DNA of 64,000 bases from Desulfopila inferna (GTDB lineage Bacteria > Desulfobacterota > Desulfobulbia > Desulfobulbales > Desulfocapsaceae): contig NZ_JAFFQE010000001.1 in the NCBI RefSeq assembly GCF_016919005.1, positions 434,001 to 498,000 of the forward strand, written 5' to 3'. A program made the translations under genes and the position numbers. Shown piece by piece: positions 8,492 to 18,231 of this stretch. The first letter of the stretch is position 1. Each line of letters starts with the position of its first letter. Below the pieces are notes generated by a model. That model did no database searches. It worked only from the letters and a program-made list of their open reading frames with translations, and was not told the DNA's origin.

Positions 8492-9841
8492 ATGCCATTA
8501 AAGCCATCCTCTCTTGAGAACCTGCAAACCATAAAGGTGTATGGCAAAGTGACCAGGATAGTCGGCCTGGTCATAGAGGGACACTGCCCGAATTCCACCA
8601 TCGGATCTCTTTGCCGGATTTCCACTCTGGATAAGGATTCCGGAATATATGCCGAAGTTGTCGGATTTAGAGATTCCCGAGCCCTGCTAATGCCGCTGGG
8701 GACAGTTCGTGGCCTTGGTCCAGGAAGTACAATACGGGTCATCAGGGATGCTGCTACCATCAAAGTAGGCGATAATCTTCTCGGCAGGGTCATAGACGCC
8801 ATGGAAGAGCCCCAGGATGGCTTGCCTGTCCCCCTGCTCAGTACGGAGATGAGCCTCTATGCCGATCCTCCCGGACCGATGGAGAGAAAAAATATAACCG
8901 ACCCTCTCGATCTGGGGATCAGAGCGATCAATGGCCTGCTGACCTGCGGTATGGGACAGCGTATGGGAATAATGGCGGGATCGGGCATAGGCAAAAGCGT
9001 CCTTCTGGGAATGATGTCAAAATACGCCCGTGCTGACGTCAATGTTATTGCCCTGATAGGAGAGCGCGGCCGGGAAGTGCGTGAATTTATCGAACGGGAT
9101 CTGGGAAAAGAAGGTCTGGCACGCTCTGTTATCGTGGTAGTTACTTCAGACCAATCCCCGCTTTTGAGAATGAGAGGGGCATTTGTCGCCACCACCATTG
9201 CCGAATTCTTCTGCAGGAAAGGCAAGAATGTGCTTCTGATGATGGATTCCGTTACCCGATTTGCCATGGCAATGCGGGAAATTGGTCTTGCCGTGGGCGA
9301 ACCGCCGACCACCAAAGGCTATACTCCCTCGGTATTTGCCACCTTGCCCCGACTCCTGGAAAGGGCCGGACGTTTTCGTGACCAGGGGTCGATCACCGGA
9401 CTCTACACCGTTCTGGTCGAAGGTGATGATATGACTGAACCGGTCGCTGATTCGGTCAGATCAATACTTGACGGACATATTGTTCTCTCCCGGGATATTG
9501 CCGCCAGAAATCATTATCCCGCAATCGACGTGCTCAACTCCGCCAGCAGGGTTATGCGGGATATTGTCACCGCCAGACACCTCGAACTCTCCGGCAAGGC
9601 AAGAAGCATCCTGGCCACCTACGCAGAGGCCGAAGATCTGATTAATATCGGTGCCTATACCGGCGGCTCCAACTCTCAGATCGATTTGGCCATCAGCAAG
9701 ATCGAGGCAGTTAATTCTTTCCTGCAGCAGTCTTTTGACGAATCAACCTCGCTGGAAACCACCAGGGAAGAACTCGGCATTCTTCTTAATGAACGCAAGG
9801 GTGAGCAGCCTTTTCAAAAACGAAGAAAAAATGACCGCTGA
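8492..9841 (+). CDS. fliI: flagellum-specific ATP synthase FliI
   Basis: This is the type III export ATPase. Starting at ATG 8492, with AGGTGG 6 bases upstream, it has 449 residues, the usual length; ATG 8477, overlapping the fliH stop, is an alternative. Walker A AGSGIGKS lies at 162-169, the ATPase alpha/beta signature IGERGREVREF follows, and the Walker B region is NVLLMMDSVTRFAMAMRE. FliI hydrolyses ATP to help unload substrates from chaperones at the FlhA/FlhB gate. Confidence 0.96.
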   Translation: MPLKPSSLENLQTIKVYGKVTRIVGLVIEGHCPNSTIGSLCRISTLDKDSGIYAEVVGFRDSRALLMPLGTVRGLGPGSTIRVIRDAATIKVGDNLLGRVIDAMEEPQDGLPVPLLSTEMSLYADPPGPMERKNITDPLDLGIRAINGLLTCGMGQRMGIMAGSGIGKSVLLGMMSKYARADVNVIALIGERGREVREFIERDLGKEGLARSVIVVVTSDQSPLLRMRGAFVATTIAEFFCRKGKNVLLMMDSVTRFAMAMREIGLAVGEPPTTKGYTPSVFATLPRLLERAGRFRDQGSITGLYTVLVEGDDMTEPVADSVRSILDGHIVLSRDIAARNHYPAIDVLNSASRVMRDIVTARHLELSGKARSILATYAEAEDLINIGAYTGGSNSQIDLAISKIEAVNSFLQQSFDESTSLETTREELGILLNERKGEQPFQKRRKNDR

Positions 9842-9857
9842 TTTCGACGGCTAAGCC

Positions 9858-10304
9858 ATGAAGCCTTTTTCCCTGACCGCAGTTCTTCAATACCGCAGGC
9901 AGCTGGAAGATTCAGCTGCAACCAGACTCGTTCATGCTCAGCTTGAGCTCCAGGCAAAGCAGCAGGAGTATGACGAACTAGTGGACCGCTATACCAAGCT
10001 CCTTGCCCGCCTCGACCAATTACAGGACGGCGGAATTACGGTAGAGGATCTACTGCAATATGAGAATCATCTCAGCTGGCTTAAAGGACAGCAGAAAAAA
10101 GTTGCCGATGAGCTTCATTCAGCCACCGTGAAAGTAAGCCAAAAGCGGCGTCTTGTTGTTGACAGACGACGCGACAAAAAGATCCTCGAAAAATTGAAAG
10201 ACAAACAGAATCGTGAATGGCGGCAGTATCTGGAAAAGAAAGAAGCGGCACAGCTTGACGAAATTGCAGTTCTAGCCCATGACCGCGATCAGCAGAAAAC
10301 ATGA
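9858..10304 (+). CDS. fliJ: flagellar export chaperone-like stalk protein FliJ
   Basis: The protein has 148 residues, nearly all predicted coiled coil. Its start, MKPFSLTAVLQYRRQLEDSA, is typical of FliJ. FliJ sits as a stalk in the FliI hexamer and touches FlhA. The gene follows fliI by 16 bp. Coiled coils are hard to assign by sequence alone, but the position makes the call firm. Confidence 0.88.
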   Translation: MKPFSLTAVLQYRRQLEDSAATRLVHAQLELQAKQQEYDELVDRYTKLLARLDQLQDGGITVEDLLQYENHLSWLKGQQKKVADELHSATVKVSQKRRLVVDRRRDKKILEKLKDKQNREWRQYLEKKEAAQLDEIAVLAHDRDQQKT

Positions 10305-10332
10305 ACACTCAACCTTCACTCAACGAGATATT

Positions 10333-10863
10333 ATGAAAATGTTCCGAGAGTTACAAAAGTATATATTCCTGACTGCATTGCTCTTTTTCATCTCGACCGT
10401 GCCCTGTGCTGGCGAGGAAGTTACTGATGATCAATCGTATCAGTCGGTGGAGGAAAGGCGAATATATGCGCTGATGCAGGAAGAGCGCGAAAAAGTCTTT
10501 CAGGAGAAGAAAGATTTAGAATTACGAGAAAAGGAACTAAAGACTCTGGAATTATCAGTCGATAAGAAGCTTGCAGAGATAGATAAAAGACTCGCTGAGT
10601 TAAAAAATATGCGCAACAAGATCGAAGCGCTGTTGGCGGAAAAATCAACTGAAGAGAAAAAGCGAATAAAGGATTTGAGCGCCATCTATGAAAAGATGGC
10701 TCCACAGCGAGCGGCACTTGCAATGTCCGGAATGGCTCCTAATCTGGCCACCGAGCTCTTGGCAAATATGAAACCAAAGGCAGCTGCCGAAGTCCTGGAC
10801 ATGCTGAACAAACAGACAACATCAGAACTGAGTACCGTATTTACAACCATACAAATAGAGTGA
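10333..10863 (+). CDS. MotE-like flagellar protein (MgtE-N-type domain)
   Basis: The likely start is ATG 10333, giving 176 residues that begin with a signal or anchor helix (KYIFLTALLFFISTVPCAG). A long charged coiled coil covers about residues 45-110. The C-terminal block (YEKMAPQRAALAMSGMAP, then MKPKAAAEVLDMLNKQ) resembles the MgtE N-terminal fold found in MotE/FlbB proteins. Those family members act in the periplasm with the stator or hook complex. An upstream ATG at 10279 would overlap fliJ and lacks a ribosome site. The exact role here is inferred. Confidence 0.72.
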   Translation: MKMFRELQKYIFLTALLFFISTVPCAGEEVTDDQSYQSVEERRIYALMQEEREKVFQEKKDLELREKELKTLELSVDKKLAEIDKRLAELKNMRNKIEALLAEKSTEEKKRIKDLSAIYEKMAPQRAALAMSGMAPNLATELLANMKPKAAAEVLDMLNKQTTSELSTVFTTIQIE

Positions 10864-10869
10864 ACTCAT

Positions 10870-12408
10870 ATGGAAGCATTCGCCGTCGCCCCCGCACCAC
10901 CTCAAGCTCGTCCATCAAAGAGCAGCCCAAATACCGAGCCCAAAGACGGCGAATCCTCCTTCGCTCCCAAGCTAAGCAAGGCAATCGACGACAAAGCAAA
11001 GTTACAGGAAACTAAGGATCCCAGCACCTTTAAAAGCATAGATTCAAGCCCTGAGAAAACAACGGCGGCCAAGGAAGAGAGCAGAGACAGTCATCTCAAC
11101 GAAGAAGAAGATCCTGCCGGAACTACTGAATTCAGATATCCAGATGAGTCAATACTCCCTTTTGATATACAACAGATTGGCAATGTGTTGCCGGCTGAGC
11201 AACCGCAAAGAGGAGTTGATGGCCGTCCTGCTCGGTTTTCATCTGCTGCTGCCGCCAATGGAATTTCCATATCGGGAAAGCACGAGTTCTCCACCCAGCC
11301 ATATTCCCCCATTTTGCCTTCACCTGCAGATCGGGATGCCGTCATAAAACTCATTATACCCGCTGATCTTTCGACAAGAGCGGGATTACGAACTGGAGCG
11401 GGGAAAACAGCAATATTCAACTCATCCTCCATGGCTGTAAAACCTGTAGCCATGGCTCCTTCTCAGCCACTCTTTCAGTCACAGGACTCCGCCTCTGCAT
11501 TGAATCTTTTGCAGATTAACGATTCCATCAGCATGTCGCGAGGGAATGAGCGGGTGCCTACCTCATTACTGCAAAACAATTTACCGCTGCCCACTGCGGA
11601 AATACCTTCGGGACCTGCCGCACCTCCCCTTTCAGCCGAAAAAATTATTGCAGGACTTACGGAAATACCTGTTCAGCTGAAAGGCACATCGTTGAGAGAC
11701 AATGCCTTGTCACTGCGCCGTGAAATTAGCAGCCCTCAGCTTTTCGAGGCACAAATTCAGAACCTTGATTCAGGCAATTCCCGGAATAACCAGCAACTTC
11801 TTGACTCCGGCAGTGAAGCGCCGGCACAACCCACCCTTTCCTCTCCGATGAAATCAGGCGAAAATTCAGAATCATCCTTTTCACAGTCACTGAGCAATCT
11901 CTCAACGGACAAGAGCCAAAGTCTCGGTGAGACCATGCGTCCAGGAACTTTAATATTTACCCAGCCTGCCCATGAGAATGCTGTGCTGCAGCAGGTTGCA
12001 CAGAAATTTCGAATCTCACCCAACCTGCAGGATTCAAAGCTGGTGTTGAAACTTCATCCTGCGGAGCTTGGCAGTCTGAAAATCGACATCCAGCTGAAAG
12101 ATGGGGCCATCAGCGCCAGCATTCTGGCACAGTCTCAAAACGTTCTGGAGATACTGGAAAAAAATCTGCCTAGATTAAAAGCGTTAATGGAAGACCAGGG
12201 CCTTTCTGTTGGAGAAATTGCTATCAGCCTTGATTCCGATGTACCTGCGGATCATAACCTTTTTGAAGATCAACTCGCCCGGGAAAACACCTCCTTTTCC
12301 AGTCCCGACAACTCACGATCAGGGCTCTCCTTTGAGTTGGAGCAGGAGATTGAAGAGGGCAAGGTAGCCGGAATATCTTCTCAGTCTGGTGTAAACGTAA
12401 AAATTTAG
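10870..12408 (+). CDS. fliK: flagellar hook-length control protein FliK
   Basis: The protein has 512 residues. The first 350 are low-complexity, rich in Ser, Pro and Ala, as expected for the FliK molecular ruler. The conserved C-terminal domain is seen in LVLKLHPAELGSLKIDIQLK followed by a long helix, LEILEKNLPRLKALMEDQGL. FliK is exported during hook growth and makes FlhB switch from rod/hook to filament substrates. It lies directly before flgD and flgE. A second, shorter FliK-like gene is at 53793. Confidence 0.9.
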   Translation: MEAFAVAPAPPQARPSKSSPNTEPKDGESSFAPKLSKAIDDKAKLQETKDPSTFKSIDSSPEKTTAAKEESRDSHLNEEEDPAGTTEFRYPDESILPFDIQQIGNVLPAEQPQRGVDGRPARFSSAAAANGISISGKHEFSTQPYSPILPSPADRDAVIKLIIPADLSTRAGLRTGAGKTAIFNSSSMAVKPVAMAPSQPLFQSQDSASALNLLQINDSISMSRGNERVPTSLLQNNLPLPTAEIPSGPAAPPLSAEKIIAGLTEIPVQLKGTSLRDNALSLRREISSPQLFEAQIQNLDSGNSRNNQQLLDSGSEAPAQPTLSSPMKSGENSESSFSQSLSNLSTDKSQSLGETMRPGTLIFTQPAHENAVLQQVAQKFRISPNLQDSKLVLKLHPAELGSLKIDIQLKDGAISASILAQSQNVLEILEKNLPRLKALMEDQGLSVGEIAISLDSDVPADHNLFEDQLARENTSFSSPDNSRSGLSFELEQEIEEGKVAGISSQSGVNVKI

Positions 12409-12417
12409 GAGCTCCGC

Positions 12418-13134
12418 ATGAGTTACATCAATAATCTGTTTCCTTCTCCGGCAACAACTCCAATCGCTGCCGAAGGTACCAAAAAATCAACCGATATCAT
12501 GGGCAAAGAGGATTTCCTTACTTTGCTTGTAGCTCAGTTGCAGAACCAGGATCCCCTCAACCCCGATGATCCGACGGAGTTTACCTCCCAACTTGCACAA
12601 TTCAGCTCGCTCGAGCAGCTTTTCACACTCAACGAGTCTATGGAAAATCTGGTTACATCCAATGCCAATGCAGACCGTTTTGCAACATTGCAAACCATCG
12701 GCAAAAACGTGGTCTATCATGACAGCAAGTTTGAATATGATGGAAACGGAGAAATTGAACTGGGCTATCAGCTTGACGGTGAAGTAACGCAGGCAGAAAT
12801 AACCATTCAAAAGAATGGTGCCACGATTGCCGTTATTGATGGTACTGAACTGACAAAAGGGAATCATTTTCTTGCCTGGGACGGCATGACCGACTCCGGC
12901 ACTCAAGCCGAGAAGGGATCATATACCTTTGCTGTTTCAGTGAAAGCGACAGAGGGAGAAAGTGTGGCTGCAGCCCCATTGATAAAATCCGAGGTAACCG
13001 GTGTTGATCTTACCGGTGAATATGGCGGCAAATTGCTGACCATGGCGGGTGAGGTTTCTTTTGCATCAATTCTCGGGGTCTACGACAAAGGCTATACCAC
13101 CGATAACGAGGGCGTCGATGAAGGCGAAGGATAA
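12418..13134 (+). CDS. flgD: flagellar hook assembly scaffold FlgD
   Basis: The protein has 238 residues. The N-terminal signature GKEDFLTLLVAQLQNQDPLN, followed by TEFTSQLAQFSSLEQL, is diagnostic. The rest folds as the beta-rich FlgD Ig and tudor-like domains (GNHFLAWDGMTDSG). FlgD caps the growing hook and is lost on completion. The gene has GGAG upstream and follows fliK by 9 bp. Confidence 0.95.
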   Translation: MSYINNLFPSPATTPIAAEGTKKSTDIMGKEDFLTLLVAQLQNQDPLNPDDPTEFTSQLAQFSSLEQLFTLNESMENLVTSNANADRFATLQTIGKNVVYHDSKFEYDGNGEIELGYQLDGEVTQAEITIQKNGATIAVIDGTELTKGNHFLAWDGMTDSGTQAEKGSYTFAVSVKATEGESVAAAPLIKSEVTGVDLTGEYGGKLLTMAGEVSFASILGVYDKGYTTDNEGVDEGEG

Positions 13135-13360
13135 GGTTATCCAGCTGGAAACCCTTAGAAATGAGGCAGGGAAAGACTCTTCTGCCGTTAAATACTTGAT
13201 CATTGCAGTTTTCAAATAAAGATACATCGAAAAAATATAACATATCGCTGATTTACCTGAGATCACGGAAGAGAACCGGTTCAATTCAGCTAAAAACCTT
13301 TAACGGAAAGAGAAAATTGTTTTCTTGAAAACAGTGACGCTCAACATGGAGGAGTAAATT

Positions 13361-14635
13361 ATGGGTATTTCAAGTGCACTGTACAGTGGTGTCAGCGGAC
13401 TCAATACCAATTCTCAGGCAATGACAGTGATAGGCAACAACCTGGCAAATACCAACACGCTGGGCTTCAAAGGAGCCAGGACAATTTTTTCAGATCTGCT
13501 GTCCAGCACCATCAATGGCTCCGGCGGGACATCCCAGGTCGGACGAGGCGTCAATGTTTCCAAGGTGGACAATATCTTCAGCCAGGGAACTTTCGAGTCG
13601 ACGGAATCCGGACTCGATGTAGCTATTGAAGGGGACGGTTTTTTCCTGGTCAGCGAGGTGGGCAACGACACCAACTACTATACACGGGCCGGTGCTTTCC
13701 GCTTTGATGAAAATGGATTTCTCGTCAACCCTGAAGGCTTCAGGGTCCAGGGAAAAAGATTTGATGTTGACGGTAATCTGGTAGCAGGAGATCCGGAGGA
13801 TATTCGCATCGGCAATACCGGACTTATTGCCGGAAATATGACTACCGAGATGACGCTTAATACCAATCTCGATGCTGCTGCGATAGCGCCGGTGGGTGAT
13901 TTTGATTATACCAATGCGGATACGTTTAACTATTCATCATCTACCCAAATATTTGACTCTTTAGGCGAACCGCATCTTGTTACAACATATTTTACCAAAG
14001 ATGCGGTGGACAACACCTGGAACTGGAACTGGTCAGCGGAGGATGTCGACGGTAATCCAATGGGTTCGGATCTTACCGCCGGCGGTGCCGAACCTCCGGC
14101 GGGTATCATCACCTTCGCCAATGACGGCACAATGCTGGCGGGAGGTGGTCCAAATAATATCGGCCCTATCGACTGGGGTAATGGTTCCGATGCCGGCCAG
14201 GCGGTCGATATTACTTTTGACACAACTCAGTTTAACAGTGCATCTACGGTCATATCGCAGGTACAGAACGGATTTGCAGCAGGAAATCTGACCAGCGTGG
14301 ACATAGATGGGAAAGGTGCGGTTATCGCTTCCTACTCCAACGGTGAACAAATTGCAGTGGCCAATCTGGTTCTCGGAAAGTTCAACAACCCCAACGGACT
14401 GGAACTGGTCGGGAATAACCTTTTCACAGCCAGCGATGCATCAGGGGTTGCCCGGGTAGGATTACCCGGCCCTGAACTCGGCAAGGTATTCACCAACTCA
14501 CTCGAACAATCGAATGTGGATATGGGAGCGGAATTCGTCCGTATGATCACGGTTCAAAGAGGTTTTCAGGCCAATTCAAAGATTATAACCACGGTGGATG
14601 AACTTCTTGGAGAACTGATTAATTTGAAACGCTAA
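13361..14635 (+). CDS. flgE: flagellar hook protein FlgE
   Basis: The protein has 424 residues. The N-terminus (SALYSGVSGLNTNSQAMTVI, then GNNLANTNTLGFKGAR) and the C-terminus (MITVQRGFQANSKIITTVDE) are the paired rod/hook helices, and D1-type beta folds lie between. A strong GGAGGA precedes the ATG. It is 226 bp from flgD and is followed by a terminator-like hairpin, so hook synthesis ends this transcription block. Confidence 0.96.
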   Translation: MGISSALYSGVSGLNTNSQAMTVIGNNLANTNTLGFKGARTIFSDLLSSTINGSGGTSQVGRGVNVSKVDNIFSQGTFESTESGLDVAIEGDGFFLVSEVGNDTNYYTRAGAFRFDENGFLVNPEGFRVQGKRFDVDGNLVAGDPEDIRIGNTGLIAGNMTTEMTLNTNLDAAAIAPVGDFDYTNADTFNYSSSTQIFDSLGEPHLVTTYFTKDAVDNTWNWNWSAEDVDGNPMGSDLTAGGAEPPAGIITFANDGTMLAGGGPNNIGPIDWGNGSDAGQAVDITFDTTQFNSASTVISQVQNGFAAGNLTSVDIDGKGAVIASYSNGEQIAVANLVLGKFNNPNGLELVGNNLFTASDASGVARVGLPGPELGKVFTNSLEQSNVDMGAEFVRMITVQRGFQANSKIITTVDELLGELINLKR

Positions 14636-14658
14636 AAGTCACATTTTTGACACTACAG

Positions 14659-14708
14659 AAAGGGAACTGAGGTAAAAGTCAAATTTATCGAGGTTCCCTT
14701 TTATATTT
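14659..14708 (+). terminator. probable Rho-independent terminator after flgE
   Basis: AAAGGGAAC (14659-14667) pairs with GTTCCCTTT (14693-14701), and the 3' side runs into TTTTATATTTT. The stem is 9 bp with a long loop of about 25 bases, so it is a weaker terminator than average. Position and T-rich tail support it. Confidence 0.55.
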
Positions 14709-14964
14709 TACCAAACATATTGGTTTATTGTTGTTTTATTATCTTGCGTCCAGTTTTTCAGCTATGGTACGAAAATCTTTTCTTTCATAAATAACCAAGT
14801 ACGATATTTTATGAACAACTCAAATATGATCTAATCTTTTCTATCTCACCGATTTCGATGGAATTATTCTGTCTATATTTATATCTCTTCATTCTCTTGC
14901 TTCCTTTTTTCATGGAGGATGATCCTTCTCGTCAATTTCATCCAGCTCTGTCAGTATCTTCTAC

Positions 14965-14980
14965 TGGAATGTTTATTGCA
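14965..14980 (+). promoter_or_regulatory. sigma-54 promoter for the motA operon
   Basis: TGGAATGTTTATTGCA has GG at 14966-14967 and GC at 14978-14979, the exact RpoN spacing. It lies 108 bases before the motA start and after the flgE terminator, in a 452-base region (14636-15087) with no other gene that I can support. The leader would be about 98 bases. Confidence 0.6.
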
Positions 14981-15087
14981 CAGCCCTGCGTATCCAGAAC
15001 GACTGAATCATATATCAGGAAAGAACAACAACATCTACTTGATAGCAAAGTAGTAATACAGAAACACGCATTCCGGAGGATTGTTTT

Positions 15088-15855
15088 TTGGATCTCTCAA
15101 CCATATTAGGAATTGGCGCAGCTTTTGGCCTCATGCTGATGGCTATCCTCCAGGGAGGACCGCTTTCGATCTTTGTCAATGTTCCTTCCCTGATGATTGT
15201 TTTTGGAGGCACCGCCGGAAATACACTGGTCAATTATCCATTCAGTGATGTTTTTGACGCCTTCAATGTAGCCAAGAAAACCATCCTCTATAAAGAGCAG
15301 TCGATAAATAATCTTATCGTTCAACTTATGGAGTTTGCCAATAAAGCACGTAAGGAAGGTATTCTTGCTCTTCAGGGAGCCATGGAGAATATCAACGACG
15401 AGTTTCTGATCAAGGCCATGCAGATGGCAGTAGATGGCCAGGAGCCTGAAACCTTGAGAAACATGCTCAACACGGAGATCGAATACATCCAGCAGAGACA
15501 TGAAAAAGGCGCCAATATTTTTCTCTCCATCGGCACCTACGCACCGGCCATGGGAATGGTGGGAACGCTTATAGGACTGGTGCAGATGTTGCAAACCATG
15601 GACGATCCGTCCTCCATCGGGCCGGCTATGGCCGTCGCCCTGTTGACCACCTTTTACGGCGCTGTCATTGCCAACGTCATCTGCCTGCCCATGGCCGGCA
15701 AACTCAAAATGCGCTCCGAGGCAGAACTGCTCACCAAGACCTTGATAATTGAAGGAATGCAGTCGATTCTTTCCGGCGAGAATCCTCGCATTATGGAACA
15801 GAAACTGCATGCCTTCATCGCACCTAAACTGCGGGAATCCACTTTCAAAAAGTAG
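15088..15855 (+). CDS. motA: flagellar motor stator protein MotA
   Basis: The protein has 255 residues with four membrane helices, a normal MotA. The start is TTG at 15088, 7 bases after GGAGGA. Conserved features are the first helix (LGIGAAFGLMLMAILQGG), the charged cytoplasmic loop and the last helices (MGMVGTLIGLVQML, then AVALLTTFYGAVIANVICLP). With MotB it forms the proton or sodium channel that drives rotation. Confidence 0.95.
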   Translation: MDLSTILGIGAAFGLMLMAILQGGPLSIFVNVPSLMIVFGGTAGNTLVNYPFSDVFDAFNVAKKTILYKEQSINNLIVQLMEFANKARKEGILALQGAMENINDEFLIKAMQMAVDGQEPETLRNMLNTEIEYIQQRHEKGANIFLSIGTYAPAMGMVGTLIGLVQMLQTMDDPSSIGPAMAVALLTTFYGAVIANVICLPMAGKLKMRSEAELLTKTLIIEGMQSILSGENPRIMEQKLHAFIAPKLRESTFKK

Positions 15856-15864
15856 GGTTTGACA

Positions 15865-16650
15865 ATGTCTGAAGAACAGCAAAAACAAGAAGAGCAACGA
15901 AAACAGAAGCGGTCCTCGCCGAGTCGCGGTGCACCAATGTGGATGGTGACATATTCGGATCTGGTGACCTTACTGCTGACCTTTTTTGTTCTTCTCCTCT
16001 CCATGGCAAGTCTTGATCCGGTCCGCTTTACCCAAGCATCAAGTTCTCTTAAGGATGCCTTCGGAATGCATGCCAACCCGGCTCAGGTAGAATTTGAAAT
16101 ACCGGTGCTCCCCTCTCCTCCGGTTACAAAATTTTCGCCTATGCAAAATGAAATGACCGTCAAAATCTATAGACGCATCAAAACCAGGATCGATGCAGAT
16201 AATCTTTCTCAGGAAATAGATATCATCAACAAAGACGGCGAAACAATAATTCTCCGGGTCAAGGATACCATCCTCTTTGATCCCGGTGAAACGAAGATAT
16301 CTCCACAGTCATATCAGCTGTTGCGTTATATCGCTGACATAATACGTCCTTTGCCTTTACGGCTGCGAATTGAGGGACATACGGATTCACTGTCGGAGAG
16401 TGGAGCTGAACTGGGAGAATGGGATGTTTCGATGGCCAGAGCTGTTTCGGTTATGCGGTTTCTGAAAAAGGGAGCCCTGCTTCCCCTGGACAGAATGAGC
16501 GCCATAGGCTATGGACCCGACAAGCCGATCTCCATTAGCAATACTCCTGAAGGTCGAAGGCAAAACAGGAGGGTGGACTTTGTCCTCCGCGCCAAAACAG
16601 GTATGGATGCGGAAGAGTCTAGAAATCTGGAGACTCGGATTCCATTTTAG
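15865..16650 (+). CDS. motB: flagellar motor stator protein MotB
   Basis: The start is ATG 15865 (AGGG 7 bases upstream), giving 261 residues; a TTG at 15859 is less likely. One N-terminal helix holds the ion-binding aspartate in the TYSDLVTLLLTFFVLLLSMA stretch. The C-terminal OmpA-like peptidoglycan-binding domain is clear from RIEGHTDSLSESGA and NRRVDF. MotB anchors the stator to the wall. It starts 9 bp after motA. Confidence 0.95.
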   Translation: MSEEQQKQEEQRKQKRSSPSRGAPMWMVTYSDLVTLLLTFFVLLLSMASLDPVRFTQASSSLKDAFGMHANPAQVEFEIPVLPSPPVTKFSPMQNEMTVKIYRRIKTRIDADNLSQEIDIINKDGETIILRVKDTILFDPGETKISPQSYQLLRYIADIIRPLPLRLRIEGHTDSLSESGAELGEWDVSMARAVSVMRFLKKGALLPLDRMSAIGYGPDKPISISNTPEGRRQNRRVDFVLRAKTGMDAEESRNLETRIPF

Positions 16651-16692
16651 GAGTCAGATAAATGAAAATGCACATACAGGGACAAAACACCA

Positions 16693-17214
16693 ATGGCTGA
16701 AAAAAAAGGGATACAAAAACAACCGGAAACTCCGGAATCCGGCGGCAGCAAAAAGCGCATAATAATAATACTGGCATCGATCATTCTTTTGATCGTTCTT
16801 ATAGGTGCCGGAGTGAGCCTTTTTTTCTTCCTCAAAAGCGAGGGCGAGGAAGACAAAAAACCCTCTTCCGTCCTTGAGGTGCCTGTACCTGAGTTGCAGA
16901 AAAACACCAATATAGGCCCGATGATAGATATCAATGATTTTATTGTCAACATCATCAGCGCTGAAACCAGCCACTACGTCAAGGCATCATTTACTCTGGA
17001 GCTATCAAATGAAATAGTCAAAGAGGAAGTTGTTCAGCGTATGCCGCAGGTAAGAGACTCTATTCTTCTCTCCGTCGGTAATAAAACCTACGATGAACTT
17101 CAGGATCTTCAGGGAAAGAAGCAACTTAAAGCCGAGCTGGCCAGTAAACTCAATGCCATCCTGGTCTCCGGCAGGATTAATTCCATTTATTTCACTGACT
17201 TCGTAGTTCAATAA
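16693..17214 (+). CDS. fliL: flagellar basal body-associated protein FliL
   Basis: The protein has 173 residues with a cytoplasmic N-terminus, one membrane helix (IIIILASIILLIVLIGAGVS) and a periplasmic FliL domain ending in the typical NSIYFTDFVVQ. FliL rings surround the stator and help it work under load. It sits between motB and fliM, a common order in deltaproteobacteria. Confidence 0.92.
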   Translation: MAEKKGIQKQPETPESGGSKKRIIIILASIILLIVLIGAGVSLFFFLKSEGEEDKKPSSVLEVPVPELQKNTNIGPMIDINDFIVNIISAETSHYVKASFTLELSNEIVKEEVVQRMPQVRDSILLSVGNKTYDELQDLQGKKQLKAELASKLNAILVSGRINSIYFTDFVVQ

Positions 17215-17236
17215 TACATACCTCCTGGACGCCATT

Positions 17237-18229
17237 TTGGAAGCTATTCTCAGTAAAAAAGAAATCGCCGACCTCCTGAAAGCTATCAAACAGGGTCAGG
17301 TATCGCTGGATCTCGACAAGAATGGGCGAAAGCATTTCACTAAAGATTGTATTCCTCTGAATCTTTTCCAGGCAAATACCTTCAGCGATGAACTAAGCAG
17401 GCTGGCGAATTTCGACATCATTCTTGATAATTTCTGCCAGAATCTGGCGATTACCCTTACGAATAATCTGCAGAGAACCTTTTCGATCAGCAGATCGCAA
17501 ATCGACTCTTCCCATTTTCTTGATTTTTTGCTTGAGAATAAAGATGTAGGAGCTATTGCGGTCCTCGATATCTCTCCCTTAAAACATGGAGCATTACTCC
17601 TGGTCGACTCTCACATGTGCTTTTCCATGGTTGAGATAATTTTGGGAGCATCTACGGAAATCGAACTCATACAGCCGAACAGGAAGCTAACCTCCATAGA
17701 ACTGAATATCATCCAATCCATCATGCTCAAGGGATGTGATGATCTGGACAGGGCCTTTGCTCCCCTGATCAACCTCAAAACATCTTTAATCAAGGTTGAA
17801 AGCAACAGCCGAATGGTTTCAATAACCGATGCCGATGCCGAAATACTCATAGGTACTTTCGAGGTGCGCGTCGGCGATCAGACAGGTGAAATGAAAATCG
17901 TTTTTCCCCTGTCCACCATCGATCCTCTGCGGGAAGGTCTCAAGGACCTCCTCAATGTCAACAAAGCCAAACAGGGCATATGGACAAAGGTTCTCGAACA
18001 GGAGGCCTATAATATCTACTCTGAACTCATTGCTCAGTCGGGAACTATCTCGATGTCCGTCGGTGATGTCTTAGAAATGAAAAAGGGCGATACTCTATTT
18101 CTTGACTATAACCTGAACTCCCCTCTCAAGGTTCTGGTTGAGAACAAACATAAATTTTTCGCGATACCCGGCACACATAATGGCAAAAAAGCTATAAATA
18201 TAACCGGCGTCAAAGATCAAGGAGCATAA
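17237..18229 (+). CDS. fliM: flagellar motor switch protein FliM
   Basis: The protein has 330 residues, started by TTG at 17237 with only a weak ribosome site. The N-terminal CheY-binding segment reads ILSKKEIADLLKAI, a variant of the usual LSQxEIDALL. The middle CheC-like fold and the C-terminal SpoA domain (GDVLEMKKGDTLFLDY) are present. FliM forms most of the C ring and receives CheY-P. The next gene, fliN, begins 2 bases after the stop. Confidence 0.93.
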   Translation: MEAILSKKEIADLLKAIKQGQVSLDLDKNGRKHFTKDCIPLNLFQANTFSDELSRLANFDIILDNFCQNLAITLTNNLQRTFSISRSQIDSSHFLDFLLENKDVGAIAVLDISPLKHGALLLVDSHMCFSMVEIILGASTEIELIQPNRKLTSIELNIIQSIMLKGCDDLDRAFAPLINLKTSLIKVESNSRMVSITDADAEILIGTFEVRVGDQTGEMKIVFPLSTIDPLREGLKDLLNVNKAKQGIWTKVLEQEAYNIYSELIAQSGTISMSVGDVLEMKKGDTLFLDYNLNSPLKVLVENKHKFFAIPGTHNGKKAINITGVKDQGA

Positions 18230-18231
18230 TT

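Noticed and set aside
14858-15109. 83-codon frame before motA, considered as FlbD
   Set aside because: It lacks FlbD motifs, has no ribosome site and overlaps the sigma-54 promoter and the motA start.
15106-15897. 263-codon minus-strand frame across motA
   Set aside because: It is the antisense of motA; its His/Gly-rich sequence is typical of such shadows.
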